Below, piece after piece: positions 1 through 6,713 of a stretch of 20,472 nucleotides of DNA (position 1 is its first letter; each line of letters begins with the position of its first letter). The position numbers and the translations under genes were made by a program. The notes under the pieces are model-generated. The model saw only the letters and a program-made list of their open reading frames with translations, was not told the origin of the DNA and did no database searches. Source of the DNA: a virus. The stretch lies in IMG/VR virus record IMGVR_UViG_3300010883_000664, positions 1-20,472 of that record; one strand, 5' to 3'.

Positions 1-1
1 C

Positions 2-625
2 GGAAACTTGGCTAGTCAAAAAGAGGTAGATGATGTAGAGAAAGGTAAATCTGCAATGGATATGGGTCTTCGAGCTAAAGGACTCAAGAGTATGATGAGA
101 ATTTTAACATACAAAGCCGCGAAAGCCGGTGTGACGATATTGTTTAGTAACCATACGTATGATGACCCAGGATCTATGTTCCCGACACTAGTTAAGCATC
201 AATCCGGAGGAAAAGGTCCTGTGTATCTCTCTAGCGTCCTAGTCCAGCTAGCTAAGAGAGATGAAAAGCATGACAAGGATGACGAGTCAGACGAAGTAAT
301 TCCGGAGGCAAATAAGTATAGTGGGGTAACTCTTCGAGCGTTGACAGTAAAGAATCGCTTCGTTCCACCATTTCTGCAGTGTGAGATGTATTTAAATTAT
401 AAAAATGGTTTAGATCGATACTCCGGTCTTAAAGACCTTGCTGTAAATCACGGTATTATTGAGCAAAATGGCTCTACTTATATTCTAGCGTCTACTGAAC
501 CTGGTGTCCCCGGTAAGAAGCTCGGGTACTACAAGAACTGGGGAAAAGATGTAGAGCTGTGGGATAAGACTATTATACCTCGAATTGAGGAAAAACTAAA
601 AGACGTGTATAGTTATAGCAGCTAA
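2..625 (+). CDS. uvsX: UvsX-like RecA-family recombinase (5' truncated)
   Basis: The open frame runs in from the window edge, so the N-terminus, including the Walker A region, is missing; about 207 residues remain. It opens with GNLASQKE, the segment after the Walker B aspartate in T4 UvsX (typically S-x-GNLAS-KE). The pattern that follows is also UvsX-like: a helix ending RAKGLKSMMR, the strand with SNHTYDD, the glycine-rich QSGGKGPVYLSS (DNA-binding loop region) and an RFVPPF segment before the C-terminal subdomain. UvsX is the strand-exchange protein of phage recombination-dependent replication and acts with gp32 and gp41, both encoded downstream. The TTG at position 8 is not a real start; the frame is open upstream. 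The stop overlaps the stop of the convergent minus-strand gene by 4 bases. The family call is firm. Confidence 0.93.
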   Translation, partial: GNLASQKEVDDVEKGKSAMDMGLRAKGLKSMMRILTYKAAKAGVTILFSNHTYDDPGSMFPTLVKHQSGGKGPVYLSSVLVQLAKRDEKHDKDDESDEVIPEANKYSGVTLRALTVKNRFVPPFLQCEMYLNYKNGLDRYSGLKDLAVNHGIIEQNGSTYILASTEPGVPGKKLGYYKNWGKDVELWDKTIIPRIEEKLKDVYSYSS

Positions 626-822
626 ACGACGCTGGTAACATCTTCGCCTGTACGCTTATCAACAACCTTAATAAGCCCTTTTCGTATAAAGCACCCGGTG
701 TCCGGACAATACCAATGAGCTTCAGTATAGAGCTTATGATCTCGTTCAGTTGTTACAAGTTTAGGTCGGCATAAACTGCCTGTCATCGGTGATGATATAT
801 TAGTGGGTCTAACCAAGTTCAT
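622..822 (-). CDS. small conserved-looking phage protein, unknown function
   Basis: A 66-residue protein on the strand opposite its neighbours. I do not recognise it. It carries a CxxxxC pair within WYCPDTGCFIRKG, followed by a basic/hydrophobic stretch (LIKVVDKRTGE), suggestive of a small beta domain, possibly metal-binding with Cys18. Support for a real gene is positional: it fills the gap between uvsX and queC exactly, its stop overlaps the uvsX stop, and a perfect T4-type late box (TATAAATA) lies 5 bases upstream of its ATG. No Shine-Dalgarno is visible. If the late box is used with normal T4 spacing, the transcript would begin at or next to the ATG. Confidence 0.6.
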   Translation of the reverse strand: MNLVRPTNISSPMTGSLCRPKLVTTERDHKLYTEAHWYCPDTGCFIRKGLIKVVDKRTGEDVTSVV

Positions 823-827
823 ATGTA

Positions 828-835
828 TATTTATA
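828..835 (-). promoter_or_regulatory. T4-type late promoter box
   Basis: TATAAATA on the minus strand, an exact match to the T4 late promoter core read by gp55 sigma. It precedes the 66-residue minus gene; only five bases separate the box from the ATG, so the predicted transcript would be leaderless. Confidence 0.6.
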
Positions 836-844
836 CAATTTCAG

Positions 845-872
845 TTGAAATACTAGAGAGATATACTATAAT
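845..872 (+). promoter_or_regulatory. sigma70-type promoter for queC
   Basis: TTGAAA (845-850) and TATAAT (867-872) separated by 16 bases. The -10 box ends 6 bases before the queC ATG at 879, so the predicted +1 is at the start codon. The same CAGTTGAAA...CTATAATATAT layout recurs in front of gene 32. Confidence 0.75.
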
Positions 873-878
873 ATATTT

Positions 879-1592
879 ATGAGTAAGGCAATTGTACCTA
901 TAAGTGGAGGCATAGACTCTAGTGTAGTTTTGAAGATCGCGCACTCCGAAGGTCATGAAGTACATGCAATTAGCTACAATTACGGTCAGCGACATGACAA
1001 AGAACTCGCATGCGCCGGGTTACAGACTGCAAATACTAGTTGCGCAACTCACCAGTATATTAGTCTAGGATTTTTCAGCGACATAGTACCTACTAGTTCG
1101 CTAACTTGTGCAGATATTGATGTAGCTAAAACAAGAGATGTCCTAGGCGACCCACAAACCGTTAATTATGTACCTAATCGAAATATGATGTTATTATCAA
1201 TCTGCACCGCGTACGCGGAATCAGTTGGTGCTGAGGTAGTATATCATGGTGCCGCTCTTGTCGATAGCCAAGCCGGCTTTTGGGATGGTTCAAAAGAATT
1301 CCTAGAAGCTATTAATAGTATAAATGCCCTTAACCGGAAGTGCAGAGTCCGGATAGAAGCTCCATTGATATCATTATCCAAGAGAGAGATAATAGAGAAA
1401 GGTATTGATATGGGTGTATATTTTAGTGACACATGGACTTGCTATGAAGGTAAGAAGGAGGCATGCGGTGAGTGTACAGCATGCAGCTCTAGAATTAAAG
1501 GGTTCATAGACGCTGGGTACATAGACCCGGTACCTTATAGTATATCTATACCATGGCAAAGGTACAAGTGCAAGGAGGTACCATGCCGCTAA
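879..1592 (+). CDS. queC: QueC-like 7-deazaguanine synthase
   Basis: A 237-residue member of the QueC branch of ATP-pyrophosphatases. Visible features are the PP-loop SGGIDSS at residues 9-15, NYGQRH near 34-39, VPNRN near 98-102 (QueC usually has V-x-GRN) and the C-terminal zinc site Cys188, Cys196, Cys199, Cys202 (C-x7-C-x2-C-x2-C). QueC adenylates 7-carboxy-7-deazaguanine and uses ammonia to make first the 7-amido compound, then preQ0. In phages it feeds queuosine-type DNA or tRNA modification. The family-typical SGYPDCR loop is replaced here by AGFWDGSKEF (132-141), which may alter substrate or product. The start is fixed because the PP-loop begins at residue 9. A promoter lies directly upstream. 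The gene overlaps the next by 10 bases. A glutamine amidotransferase three genes downstream could supply ammonia. Confidence 0.9.
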   Translation: MSKAIVPISGGIDSSVVLKIAHSEGHEVHAISYNYGQRHDKELACAGLQTANTSCATHQYISLGFFSDIVPTSSLTCADIDVAKTRDVLGDPQTVNYVPNRNMMLLSICTAYAESVGAEVVYHGAALVDSQAGFWDGSKEFLEAINSINALNRKCRVRIEAPLISLSKREIIEKGIDMGVYFSDTWTCYEGKKEACGECTACSSRIKGFIDAGYIDPVPYSISIPWQRYKCKEVPCR

Positions 1593-1801
1593 TAGGTAAC
1601 CGCCGGTTACAGATGCTAAATGCTAGAGGTTGGTTTTGTTTAGCACTATCCGGAGTGAATCTGGTTATAGCCTTCGTCTTTGCTACACACGCTAGCTGGT
1701 GGTGTGTTGTTAGTCTATCTCTCAGCTTCATGCTGTGGTTAGGTGTGTATGACCCGAAAAATTTAAAACTTACAGATGACAATGAACAATCTAATAAATA
1801 G
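1583..1801 (+). CDS. small two-helix membrane protein
   Basis: A 72-residue protein starting MPLIGNRRL. Two hydrophobic segments (about residues 17-37 and 39-56) are joined by a very short turn with Trp-Trp, and the C-terminus is polar and acidic; a hairpin in the inner membrane is likely. I chose the ATG at 1583 over the in-frame ATG at 1553 because AAGGAGG lies four bases before it, the best Shine-Dalgarno in the window, although it sits within Lys-Glu codons of queC. Translation is probably coupled to queC, which ends at 1592. Function unknown. Confidence 0.6.
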   Translation: MPLIGNRRLQMLNARGWFCLALSGVNLVIAFVFATHASWWCVVSLSLSFMLWLGVYDPKNLKLTDDNEQSNK

Positions 1802-2045
1802 GCGAGCAGTACGAAAACTGGCTCTAGTAATAGCTAACGAGATGCATCCACAAAAAACGATGTCGGATGAGTATGTTGATGCCTCCGGAAGGACGTGGAA
1901 CTACGGTAGAGCTTTGGCTTCCTCTGCTAACAAAAAATATAAACAGGTGAGCATATCTTTCCTAGAGCATATAAACGGCATGGTTCGAGTTGAAGTAGAG
2001 AAATATATTAAAAAGAATCCACCTAGGGGAGCGACAGTTAAGTAA
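1776..2045 (+). CDS. small basic protein, unknown function
   Basis: An 89-residue protein with a basic N-terminal helix (NRRAVRKLALVIANEM), a YVDASGRTWNYGRAL segment and a C-terminal helix FLEHINGMVRVEVEKYIKKNPP. The FLE-x-hydrophobic-x-x-x-V layout faintly recalls small histone-fold-like DNA-binding domains, but I cannot support a function. ATG codons at 1776 and 1782 are both possible starts. It overlaps the membrane-protein gene by about 20 bases, and its TAA shares a base with the ATG of the dCMP deaminase, so it belongs to the same transcript. Confidence 0.65.
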   Translation: MTMNNLINRRAVRKLALVIANEMHPQKTMSDEYVDASGRTWNYGRALASSANKKYKQVSISFLEHINGMVRVEVEKYIKKNPPRGATVK

Positions 2046-2461
2046 TGCCATCTACAGAGACACTAGACCGGACTTATTTAGAGTTAGCTAGAGTCTGGTC
2101 TCAATTATCACCTGCACAGAGGATGAAGGTGGGTTGCTTGATTGTTAAGGATAATATGATTATTAGTGATGGGTATAACGGAACACCCTCCGGGTTCGAT
2201 AATACATGTGAGGGAGAGGACGGTAAAACGTTAACGGAAGTTCTGCATGCAGAGTCTAACGCAATAACTAAACTAGCAAAATCTACTCAGTCAAGTTACG
2301 GAGCAACAGTATATATAACATTATCACCTTGCGTTGACTGCGCGAAAATCATGATTCAATCCGGAATAAATCGAGTTGTTTACGGTGAACGTTACCGACA
2401 TGCTGATCGAGGATTGGATCTCTTAGCAAGAGCCGGTATACCGACCATCTTGATATCGTAA
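2045..2461 (+). CDS. dCMP deaminase
   Basis: A 138-residue zinc-dependent deoxycytidylate deaminase. The zinc/catalytic signature is complete: His68-Ala-Glu70 and Pro95-Cys96-x-x-Cys99 (motif TLSPCVDC). GYNGTPSGFDN (43-53) is the characteristic loop of dCMP deaminases of the ComEB/T4 Cd type. The enzyme converts dCMP to dUMP, feeding thymidylate synthesis during phage DNA replication. The protein is shorter than T4 Cd and lacks its extra N-terminal zinc site. The ATG overlaps the preceding stop (TAATG). Within this cluster it probably contributes to nucleotide-pool remodelling alongside base modification. Confidence 0.92.
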   Translation: MPSTETLDRTYLELARVWSQLSPAQRMKVGCLIVKDNMIISDGYNGTPSGFDNTCEGEDGKTLTEVLHAESNAITKLAKSTQSSYGATVYITLSPCVDCAKIMIQSGINRVVYGERYRHADRGLDLLARAGIPTILIS

Positions 2462-2468
2462 CATAGAT

Positions 2469-3128
2469 ATGTGTGGTATATTCGGAAGTTTGGATTTCAC
2501 AACGTATGATCGGCTTTTTACTGCTAATCGAGTACGAGGCAATTTTGCTAGCGGAAGTTTATATGTAGGTGATGATGAGATATATCTCCGTAAGGATGGT
2601 AGTGAGTATACTACTGACGGAGAGCATTTCCGTTGCAATTTATTCAACAAAAACATGTTCCTAGGCCATACACAAGCCCCAACAAGCTCGCAAAGAGATT
2701 GGGCAGCTCACACAACCCATCCGTTCGAGTCCGAGGAGTGGATAGTAGCTCATAATGGTATTCTAGAAAATTATGAGGAGTTGAAAGATAGGTGGTTACC
2801 AAAACATGACAACCCGGTTGACTCTTCAATAATCCCCGCGCTGTTAGATATGCAGTATGTAGGTGATGAAATATACTGCATAGCAGAGGTTATGGGCATG
2901 CTAAAAGGTACATTCGCATGCTGGATATATAGCAACCGCTCTAGAACCGTGTATTTGGTCCGCTCCGGTAGTACGTTGTTTTGCAATATGGAGAATTGCG
3001 TCTTCTCCTCAATCTCAGTAGATGACTGTTACGTACCGGCGGATGAAAACGTTATATATCAACTAACCAAGGAAGGTATAACAAGCGTTGGTAAGTTTGA
3101 GGCAGACAGTCCGTTTTTTATAATATGA
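2469..3128 (+). CDS. class II glutamine amidotransferase (GlmS/AsnB-type domain only)
   Basis: A 219-residue N-terminal-nucleophile amidohydrolase domain with nothing fused to it. Cys2 of MCGIFGS is the expected nucleophile once Met1 is removed. Other glutaminase-site landmarks are VRG (22-24), GHTQAPTS (66-73, equivalent to GHTRWATHG of GlmS), HPF (84-86), AHNGILENYEEL (94-105, oxyanion-hole Asn-Gly) and VDSS (117-120, glutamine-binding Asp). Such domains release ammonia from glutamine for a partner synthase. No isomerase or synthetase domain is present, so the partner must be another protein. QueC, an ammonia-using enzyme in the same operon, is the obvious candidate, since Gat-QueC fusions exist in some phages with deazaguanine DNA. 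The partnership is inference. Its TGA overlaps the next ATG (ATGA). Confidence 0.88.
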   Translation: MCGIFGSLDFTTYDRLFTANRVRGNFASGSLYVGDDEIYLRKDGSEYTTDGEHFRCNLFNKNMFLGHTQAPTSSQRDWAAHTTHPFESEEWIVAHNGILENYEELKDRWLPKHDNPVDSSIIPALLDMQYVGDEIYCIAEVMGMLKGTFACWIYSNRSRTVYLVRSGSTLFCNMENCVFSSISVDDCYVPADENVIYQLTKEGITSVGKFEADSPFFII

Positions 3129-3817
3129 AGCGTTTTTTAATAATTACAGCAACACGACTCCCTCCGGAATCGACTGTACCGCTAACTGAGAGTCTAGCCG
3201 ACATGGTACAGTTCGGGGTAACAACTGAGCATCATCAGGTAATCATTCGCCACGGTAACAATAAGGGCTTACCGGAGATTTATAATCAGTATATAACTAA
3301 AGAGCATTTAGATATATATGAAGGTATTATTTTCGTCCATGATGATGTATATATTGATGATATAAAGTTCCTAGAAAAGCTCCGGAACTGTTTTAAACAA
3401 GGATACTCTGTTGTCGGACTAGCCGGGGCATCCTCAGCCAAGATCGCAAAACCGGCGTTGTGGCATTTAATGTCAGAAAGGCAGAACCAAACCGGTGCAG
3501 TCGCTCATCCATATAAAGATGGTATGTCATATGTAACTACATTCGGACCAACCCCTAAGCGTTGTCTTATAATGGATGGTCTCTACCTAGCTATTAATTG
3601 TAAGAAATTTAAACAGAACCCTGTTAAGTTTGACGAGCAGTTCACGTTTCATCACTATGATTTAGATTTTTGTTTACAGTGTAATAAGAACAAGCATAAA
3701 TTAGTTGCAGTTAACATTAATGTCATTCATAATTCACCAGGACTACTAAAGCCAGAATCTAAAATATTTCTAGATTCGCAAGATAAATTTATTAAAAAAT
3801 ATAATGCCAAAAATTGA
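3125..3817 (+). CDS. glycosyltransferase-like protein (GT-A fold, family-2-like)
   Basis: A 230-residue protein that reads as a small GT-A glycosyltransferase of the StrF/Glyco_tranf_2_5-like type. An early strand MKRFLIITATR and GLPEIYNQYI are followed by IIFVHDDVYIDD (69-79), where His-Asp-Asp-Val replaces the DxD metal/nucleotide-sugar motif. Next come DGLYLAI (151-157) with the acceptor-side acidic region FDEQFTFHHYDLDF (169-182), and a late HNSPG (202-206) that may be a metal or phosphate ligand. Substrate is unknown. Location directly after the amidotransferase (ATGA overlap) makes modification of a DNA base or of a capsid or host surface sugar the main options. It overlaps the helicase gene by 14 bases. 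Fold confidence is moderate to good; role is open. Confidence 0.72.
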   Translation: MKRFLIITATRLPPESTVPLTESLADMVQFGVTTEHHQVIIRHGNNKGLPEIYNQYITKEHLDIYEGIIFVHDDVYIDDIKFLEKLRNCFKQGYSVVGLAGASSAKIAKPALWHLMSERQNQTGAVAHPYKDGMSYVTTFGPTPKRCLIMDGLYLAINCKKFKQNPVKFDEQFTFHHYDLDFCLQCNKNKHKLVAVNINVIHNSPGLLKPESKIFLDSQDKFIKKYNAKN

Positions 3818-5138
3818 TCATGGTTATTATGAGAAGATCATAATATATAAATTGTTAACAGACGAGACGTATTTAGCGTCTGTGGTCGATCATGTAGAAA
3901 GTCGCTTTTTTGACGACAAAAACATCGCATGCATAATCAATATTATTACTGATTTTTATCAAACGCGATCTCAAATACCCACAACGTCTGAAATAAAGAG
4001 TTATCTAACTACTGACGAGTTGAAGCAGCAATTTAAAGTTGTGGTTGGGTACTTAAGAGATGTCGCAGACCCAGACTTAAATGAGGATGAGTTGTACGAG
4101 AATACTGAAGTGTTTTTGAGAGAAAAAGCAGTCATGAAAACTCTGTTATCAGTCTCAGAGGATTACGCTAAAGAGCGAGACCATATTGACACGTCGCTTG
4201 TTTTAGATAAGTTTGATAAAGCATGCGGTATTACCTTAAGTGTAGATAAGGGTTTCGATTTGTTTAACGAGGTAGATAGACACATTGAAGAGTTGACTCA
4301 ACGAGACAAAACTATACCAACAACCTGGCCATGGTTGGACGAGAAGTTAGATGGTGGGTTGCTAGAGGATGGCAGAGCACTGTACGTATTTGCTGGAGAA
4401 ACTAATATTGGTAAATCTATAGTCCTAGGAAACTTGGCGATCAATTTAGCTAGCCAGAATAAGTCTGTCCAATTAATTTCATTAGAAATGTCGGAAAAGA
4501 TATACACAAAACGTTTAACTTCTAGCATATCATCTATACCTATTAGTGAGTTAGCGGCCAACGCGGATGATCTAAGAGCTCAGCTAATATCGTACAAGCA
4601 AGGCCGCGATAAGGCGAGATTACTCGTCAAAGAATTCCCACCTAACACTATAACAGCTAATCACCTAAAGGGGTTTATAAAGAAGGTTGTTAGCTCCGGA
4701 ATCGAACTAGATTGTATTGTGCTAGACTATGTAAATCTACTACATAGCACCATGGGAAACAATTCTTACGAGAGAGTAAAACACGCGACCGAAAAACTCC
4801 GAGCCTTATCCTACGAATTTGAATGTCCTATCGTTACAGCGACACAGCTCAACCGGCAGGGGTACAATGAAGCAAATCCTAGTCTGGATACTGTTAGTGA
4901 GAGTATAGGTTTAGCAGCCACCGCGGACGCGATTTTCAGTCTATGGCAAGAGGAGGAGGATGCAGAGTTAGGTGTAATGAGACTCGGTATCATGAAGAAC
5001 CGATTTGGTCCTAATTTCGGTAGTACGGTGATGAGAGTCGACTACAATACACTCACTGTTGCTGAGGACCCTGATGCGGTGAGCGATGATATAATGAATG
5101 ATCAGGCAGAAGATATGCTCGGTTTGCTATCCGGTTAA
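3804..5138 (+). CDS. 41: gp41-like DnaB-family replicative helicase
   Basis: A 444-residue DnaB/RecA-fold helicase, close in size to T4 gp41. The N-terminal helical domain (to about residue 150) is followed by the helicase core: Walker A AGETNIGKS (197-205), LISLEMSEKIYTKRL (224-238, motif H1a), Walker B CIVLDYVNLL (304-313), ATQLNRQGY (346-354, motif H3) and a C-terminal MKNRFGP segment, then an acidic tail. It unwinds DNA 5' to 3' on the lagging strand as a hexamer with gp61 primase, which is encoded 5.7 kb downstream. The start MPKIDHGYYEK overlaps the preceding gene by 14 bases; no Shine-Dalgarno is present. Confidence 0.95.
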   Translation: MPKIDHGYYEKIIIYKLLTDETYLASVVDHVESRFFDDKNIACIINIITDFYQTRSQIPTTSEIKSYLTTDELKQQFKVVVGYLRDVADPDLNEDELYENTEVFLREKAVMKTLLSVSEDYAKERDHIDTSLVLDKFDKACGITLSVDKGFDLFNEVDRHIEELTQRDKTIPTTWPWLDEKLDGGLLEDGRALYVFAGETNIGKSIVLGNLAINLASQNKSVQLISLEMSEKIYTKRLTSSISSIPISELAANADDLRAQLISYKQGRDKARLLVKEFPPNTITANHLKGFIKKVVSSGIELDCIVLDYVNLLHSTMGNNSYERVKHATEKLRALSYEFECPIVTATQLNRQGYNEANPSLDTVSESIGLAATADAIFSLWQEEEDAELGVMRLGIMKNRFGPNFGSTVMRVDYNTLTVAEDPDAVSDDIMNDQAEDMLGLLSG

Positions 5139-5158
5139 TATTTAGTAAATAACGATAA

Positions 5159-6070
5159 ATGGCCGCTAAAGATTATTATATATTCACCGACTGTGACTTA
5201 GATGGAGCTGGGTCGTATCTCGCGTTCAGCTGGCTCACCGGTCTTACAGATATCCCGTATATGGTCTGTCGAGTGAATGATTTAGAGAAAAAGCTCACCG
5301 GTTGGTTAAAAACTCATAAGTTTGAGGATTATAAGAAAGTATATTTTTTCGACCTAGATGTAAGCAAGGAAGGGATTAAAAAATTAATCGACCGCGATAA
5401 TGTTGTTGTAGTCGATCACCACCTATCAAATATTGAGAGTGAAGTAGAGTTTAAAAAGGCTAGTATGGTGGTAGAGGACACAACTAGCACATGTAAGCTT
5501 TTATACAAAACATTTAAAGATAAGGCACCTGAGTTAACTAACGAGCAAAAACTTTTTATCTATATGGTGGATGATTATGACTCATACACTTTAAAATTAG
5601 CAGAGAGTAAAAAGTTAAATGATGTGTTCTGGAGCTACCAAGGCAACCGAGTTGAAAAACTAGAGAGAGACTTTTCATCCGGATTCACAGGGTTTAATAG
5701 GTTTCATGAAAACACTTTAATTATTAAAGAGAAGGATTTAGCTAAAATGAAAGCGGAGTCCGAAATCTTCACCGGTGTGATTAAGACTAAAAAAGCTACA
5801 TACAAGGTCAGTAGTATTATTGGTAACAAATACATTAACGAACTTGCGGATTTTGTATCAGAGACCACTGATAGTGATGTCGCTTTAGTTGTAAATCCTT
5901 CCTCTGGAAAGGTCAGCTTCCGGAAACGTGGTGATGACGTCGAGCTCAGTATGGTTAAGTTAGCGGATATGGTCACCGACGAATCCGGAGGCCATGAGGC
6001 TGCCGCCGGCGGTATGATATGTGATAAATTTTTAGAGTTTACGAAAAGACTGTCCCCATTCTCAGCATGA
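5159..6070 (+). CDS. DHH-family phosphoesterase (RecJ/NrnA-like)
   Basis: A 303-residue DHH/DHHA1 protein. N-terminal metal-binding motifs are TDCDLDGAGS (10-19), FDLDV (64-68) and DHH (86-88). The C-terminal DHHA1 substrate-binding motif is GGHEAAAGG (277-285), preceded by NPSSGKVSFRKR. Family members are Mn2+-dependent 5'-3' ssDNA exonucleases (RecJ) or nanoRNA/cyclic-dinucleotide phosphodiesterases (NrnA, GdpP). The size fits the compact NrnA type rather than full RecJ. Position between gp41 and gp32 suggests DNA processing or nucleotide salvage at the fork. Degradation of cyclic-nucleotide or oligonucleotide defence signals is possible but not shown. It starts 20 bases after gene 41 and overlaps the next gene by ATGA. 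Confidence 0.88.
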   Translation: MAAKDYYIFTDCDLDGAGSYLAFSWLTGLTDIPYMVCRVNDLEKKLTGWLKTHKFEDYKKVYFFDLDVSKEGIKKLIDRDNVVVVDHHLSNIESEVEFKKASMVVEDTTSTCKLLYKTFKDKAPELTNEQKLFIYMVDDYDSYTLKLAESKKLNDVFWSYQGNRVEKLERDFSSGFTGFNRFHENTLIIKEKDLAKMKAESEIFTGVIKTKKATYKVSSIIGNKYINELADFVSETTDSDVALVVNPSSGKVSFRKRGDDVELSMVKLADMVTDESGGHEAAAGGMICDKFLEFTKRLSPFSA

Positions 6071-6360
6071 GTATAACGCAGACAATAAAAAATCAATGCC
6101 CGGTAGAGAGATTATCTTTAGCAGAGGTTGATAAAGCGTTTTTAACCTTCTGTTCATATATGTGTATATTACACAACAAAAAACTTAACCTAGCTAATAT
6201 ATTTTTACTACTACTAAAGCATGAAAACATCCTAGACCTTTTCCAAGGCATGAGTGATTTAGATAGTAGTTATGATTGCATGAAATACTTTCTTCAACGA
6301 GATCCCTCGTTACACAAATCCAAGTATATTAAAAATTATATAGCACAGAAGGATGAGTGA
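6067..6360 (+). CDS. small helical protein, unknown function
   Basis: A 97-residue, mostly helical protein not recognised by me. It has a hydrophobic central run (NLANIFLLLL, 42-51) that looks like a buried amphipathic helix rather than a membrane span, and a lysine-rich tail. It is translationally coupled to the DHH gene (ATGA) and overlaps the next gene by 8 bases. In T4 the region before gene 32 carries genes 33 and 59 (late co-activator, helicase loader), so a replication or transcription accessory is possible, but I see no diagnostic motif. Confidence 0.65.
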   Translation: MSITQTIKNQCPVERLSLAEVDKAFLTFCSYMCILHNKKLNLANIFLLLLKHENILDLFQGMSDLDSSYDCMKYFLQRDPSLHKSKYIKNYIAQKDE

Positions 6361-6682
6361 GTCCGAGCCGCCTAATACGTCTCAACGAAATATATACAAT
6401 ACATGGTTGAGAGTGACTAAAACTCAAGCCGGGAGACCATTCCGGTACAGAAAGCGTTGGGACAATCTATCTGACGAGCAGCTGATTGCCCTAGAGCGTT
6501 TAGATCGATTTTTCAAAAAACACCGACAGATCAATATGGATGATTTCTTTAAGTCTCCGTATGTTCTATATACTGACGCCGTCCGATCCGACCACCCGGA
6601 GTACACTAACTTCCCATTACAATTTTACACAAGATACAAAGCTATAAGCATGTATAAACTAACACAACAAAATAACAGTTGA
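6353..6682 (+). CDS. conserved-looking phage protein of unknown function upstream of gene 32
   Basis: A 109-residue basic/aromatic protein. Notable segments are NIYNTWLRV, PFRYRKRWDNL, LDRFFKKHRQINMDDFFKSPYVLY and FPLQFYTRYKAISMYKL. The spaced FRYRK...FF...PY-LY-D...FYTRYKAI pattern resembles proteins I have seen near gene 32 in T4-like phages of aquatic bacteria; this is a memory-based impression, not a search result. The many Arg, Lys and Tyr residues fit nucleic-acid contact. AGAAGG sits immediately before the ATG, too close to be a normal Shine-Dalgarno. The gene 32 promoter follows within the 31-base gap to the next ATG. Confidence 0.7.
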   Translation: MSESEPPNTSQRNIYNTWLRVTKTQAGRPFRYRKRWDNLSDEQLIALERLDRFFKKHRQINMDDFFKSPYVLYTDAVRSDHPEYTNFPLQFYTRYKAISMYKLTQQNNS

Positions 6683-6707
6683 AAACCAACAAAACAGACA
6701 CTATAAT
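6679..6707 (+). promoter_or_regulatory. sigma70-type promoter for gene 32
   Basis: TTGAAA (6679-6684), a 17-base spacer and TATAAT (6702-6707): near-consensus. The -10 box ends 6 bases before the ATG at 6714, so the predicted transcript start coincides with the start codon. Confidence 0.8.
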
Positions 6708-6713
6708 ATATAC

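Noticed and set aside
8-625. TTG start for uvsX at position 8
   Set aside because: The frame is open to the window edge and encodes GNL just before, matching internal UvsX sequence, so the gene is truncated by the window rather than starting there.
1553-1582. ATG 1553 as start of the small membrane protein
   Set aside because: It would overlap queC by 40 bases and adds a polar leader; ATG 1583 has AAGGAGG at good spacing.
5704-6096. 130-residue minus-strand frame opposite the DHH gene
   Set aside because: Antisense shadow of a gene with full catalytic motifs; Ser/Leu-rich as expected from reverse translation.
6067-6682. The two small genes before gene 32 as gp33 and gp59
   Set aside because: Location is suggestive but lengths and sequences show no recognisable gp33 or gp59 features, so they are left as unknown.
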